Source: Zoogloeaceae bacterium (GTDB lineage Bacteria; Pseudomonadota; Gammaproteobacteria; Burkholderiales; Rhodocyclaceae). From it: a DNA stretch of 7,039 nucleotides. The translations under genes and the position numbers were made by a program. The stretch lies in NCBI GenBank assembly GCA_031282665.1, contig JAITDH010000236.1:1-7039 (forward strand). Reading direction: 5' to 3'. The notes under the pieces are model-generated. The model was not told where the DNA came from and made no database searches. It saw only the letters and a list, made by a program, of their open reading frames with translations. Of this stretch, positions 6,435-7,039 are shown one piece after another; position 1 is the stretch's first letter; each line of letters starts with the position of its first letter.

Positions 6435-6848
6435 GTGAGCGAAAGAATGACGAGAGATTCATTTCCAGCCGATCATGCCGCAATGGAAAATCGAATGAAA
6501 GACATCATCCGGCCATTCCTTGCCACATGGGCCATCCTCATGGCAATCAGCGCCATCACCCTGGATGGCGGGGTTCTATCCTTCTTCTTTGCCTGCTACC
6601 TGCTGCATCTTGCGCTTATTCTTTCGTTCCTGTTCCTTGCGAAAAAATGGAATTTGTCGGGCACGACCAAGGGAATCGTCATCGCCTGCATCGGCGCCGT
6701 CTTCCTCGTCCTTCTCTCGATTGGCGCAAGCAATGGCCCCCGGTTTTTCCGCGGACAATGGACCTCGTGTGCAGTCGAAAATTGCGGCGGCTTTGCACGA
6801 GCGCAAAATCCATGCGTTGGTTTCGTAGGTTGGATGAGCGAAGCGTAA
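6435..6848 (+). CDS. Small unidentified three-helix membrane protein, possibly frameshifted at the 3' end
   Basis: I do not recognise this protein. From GTG 6435 it has 137 residues: a hydrophilic start (SERMTRDSFPADHAAMENRMKD) and three hydrophobic segments (PFLATWAILMAISAITL; VLSFFFACYLLHLALILSFLFLA; GIVIACIGAVFLVLLSIGA). The tail after NGP is odd, with three cysteines and an unnatural mix (FFRGQWTSCAVENCGG). Its last residues, GFVGWMSEA, are read from the dispersed repeat that begins at 6818. The +1 frame from 6732 instead reads GFSADNGPRVQSKIAAALHE and then RKIHALVS, stopping at TAG 6826-6828 on the repeat boundary. One extra base, most simply in CCCCC at 6737-6741, would explain this. 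The gene follows its neighbour by one base and may start at ATG 6447 instead. The upstream part is convincing as coding; the C-terminus is not. Confidence 0.6.
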   Translation: MSERMTRDSFPADHAAMENRMKDIIRPFLATWAILMAISAITLDGGVLSFFFACYLLHLALILSFLFLAKKWNLSGTTKGIVIACIGAVFLVLLSIGASNGPRFFRGQWTSCAVENCGGFARAQNPCVGFVGWMSEA

Positions 6849-6980
6849 TCCGACATTCGTACCCCACGATGCGCAGCATCGCAAATCAAGGAACAGCGGC
6901 GCAAGCGCCGGTGATGAACGATTGTCGGATTACGCCTTCGGCTCATCCAACCTACCAAACCTACCCAACCTACGAAACCA
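6818..6980 (+). repeat. MITE-like dispersed palindromic repeat, copy 2
   Basis: Same element and orientation as the copy at 237-390. The core is 6825-6955 (131 bp), with terminal inverted repeats at 6825-6855 and 6923-6955. Both hairpins are present: GATGC-GCA-GCATC and GGCGC-AA-GCGCC. Here the outer motif TGGTTTC (6818-6824) is present on the left, and its reverse complement GAAACCA (6974-6980) on the right, so the true terminal repeat is probably longer than the 31-33 bp core arms. The left end covers the 3' end of the last membrane gene. Positions 6982-7039 beyond it hold nothing I can identify. Confidence 0.85.
6947..6973 (+). repeat. Three tandem 9-bp units at the right end of repeat copy 2
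   Basis: CCAACCTAC (6947-6955), CAAACCTAC (6956-6964) and CCAACCTAC (6965-6973) follow one another directly, then GAAACCA. Copy 1 has the unit once, directly followed by GAAACCA. The end of the element has therefore been expanded by two units here. Confidence 0.85.
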
Positions 6981-7039
6981 CGTCGCTTCGCGCCTCGCAA
7001 ACAATCGCGTCCCATATGGCCTTTGATTCCCTGATTTCC

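Noticed and set aside
6596..7015. Minus-strand open frames through repeat copy 2
   Set aside because: Their N-terminal parts are translations of the repeat (GWMSRRRNPT-type peptides) and the rest is antisense to the small membrane gene.

Overview
The window looks like a chromosomal segment of a GC-rich proteobacterium, most likely a betaproteobacterium. The basis is the overall look of the TypA and YaaA proteins, the presence of a DUF2339 giant membrane protein, the strong G/C bias at third codon positions and the type of dispersed palindromic repeat. No rRNA, tRNA, CRISPR array, transposase or phage gene is visible.

Layout from left to right. (1) Positions 1-192, minus strand: the N-terminal 64 codons of an unidentified single-pass membrane protein that runs off the left edge. 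(2) 237-390: a MITE-like dispersed repeat (copy 1). (3) 380-3018, minus strand: a tight two-gene unit, typA (ribosome-associated GTPase TypA/BipA) followed after 5 nt by yaaA (peroxide-stress/iron protein). (4) 3019-3315: a divergent intergenic region holding the typA promoter candidate and a second, unrelated palindromic element (3120-3217). (5) 3316-5856, plus strand: an 846-residue DUF2339 polytopic membrane protein with a proline-rich linker. (6) 5857-5983: a short gap with an imperfect inverted repeat. (7) 5984-6848, plus strand: two small unidentified membrane-protein genes with one base between them and visibly lower GC than their neighbours. (8) 6818-6980: copy 2 of the repeat, in the same orientation as copy 1. 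(9) 6982-7039: nothing recognisable.

How the parts fit. typA and yaaA are conserved stress-related genes and are probably co-transcribed. The DUF2339 gene is divergent from them and may lead a membrane-protein unit with the two small genes. The most unusual structure is the pair of direct MITE-like repeats about 6.4 kb apart. Their outer ends lie exactly at the 3' ends of yaaA and of the last small membrane gene and supply stop codons. The last gene also looks frameshifted at a run of five C: removing one C gives a more natural C-terminus that stops at the same repeat-borne TAG as yaaA. I see no convincing new multi-gene system. The unusual content is the repeat biology and the two uncharacterised small membrane genes.
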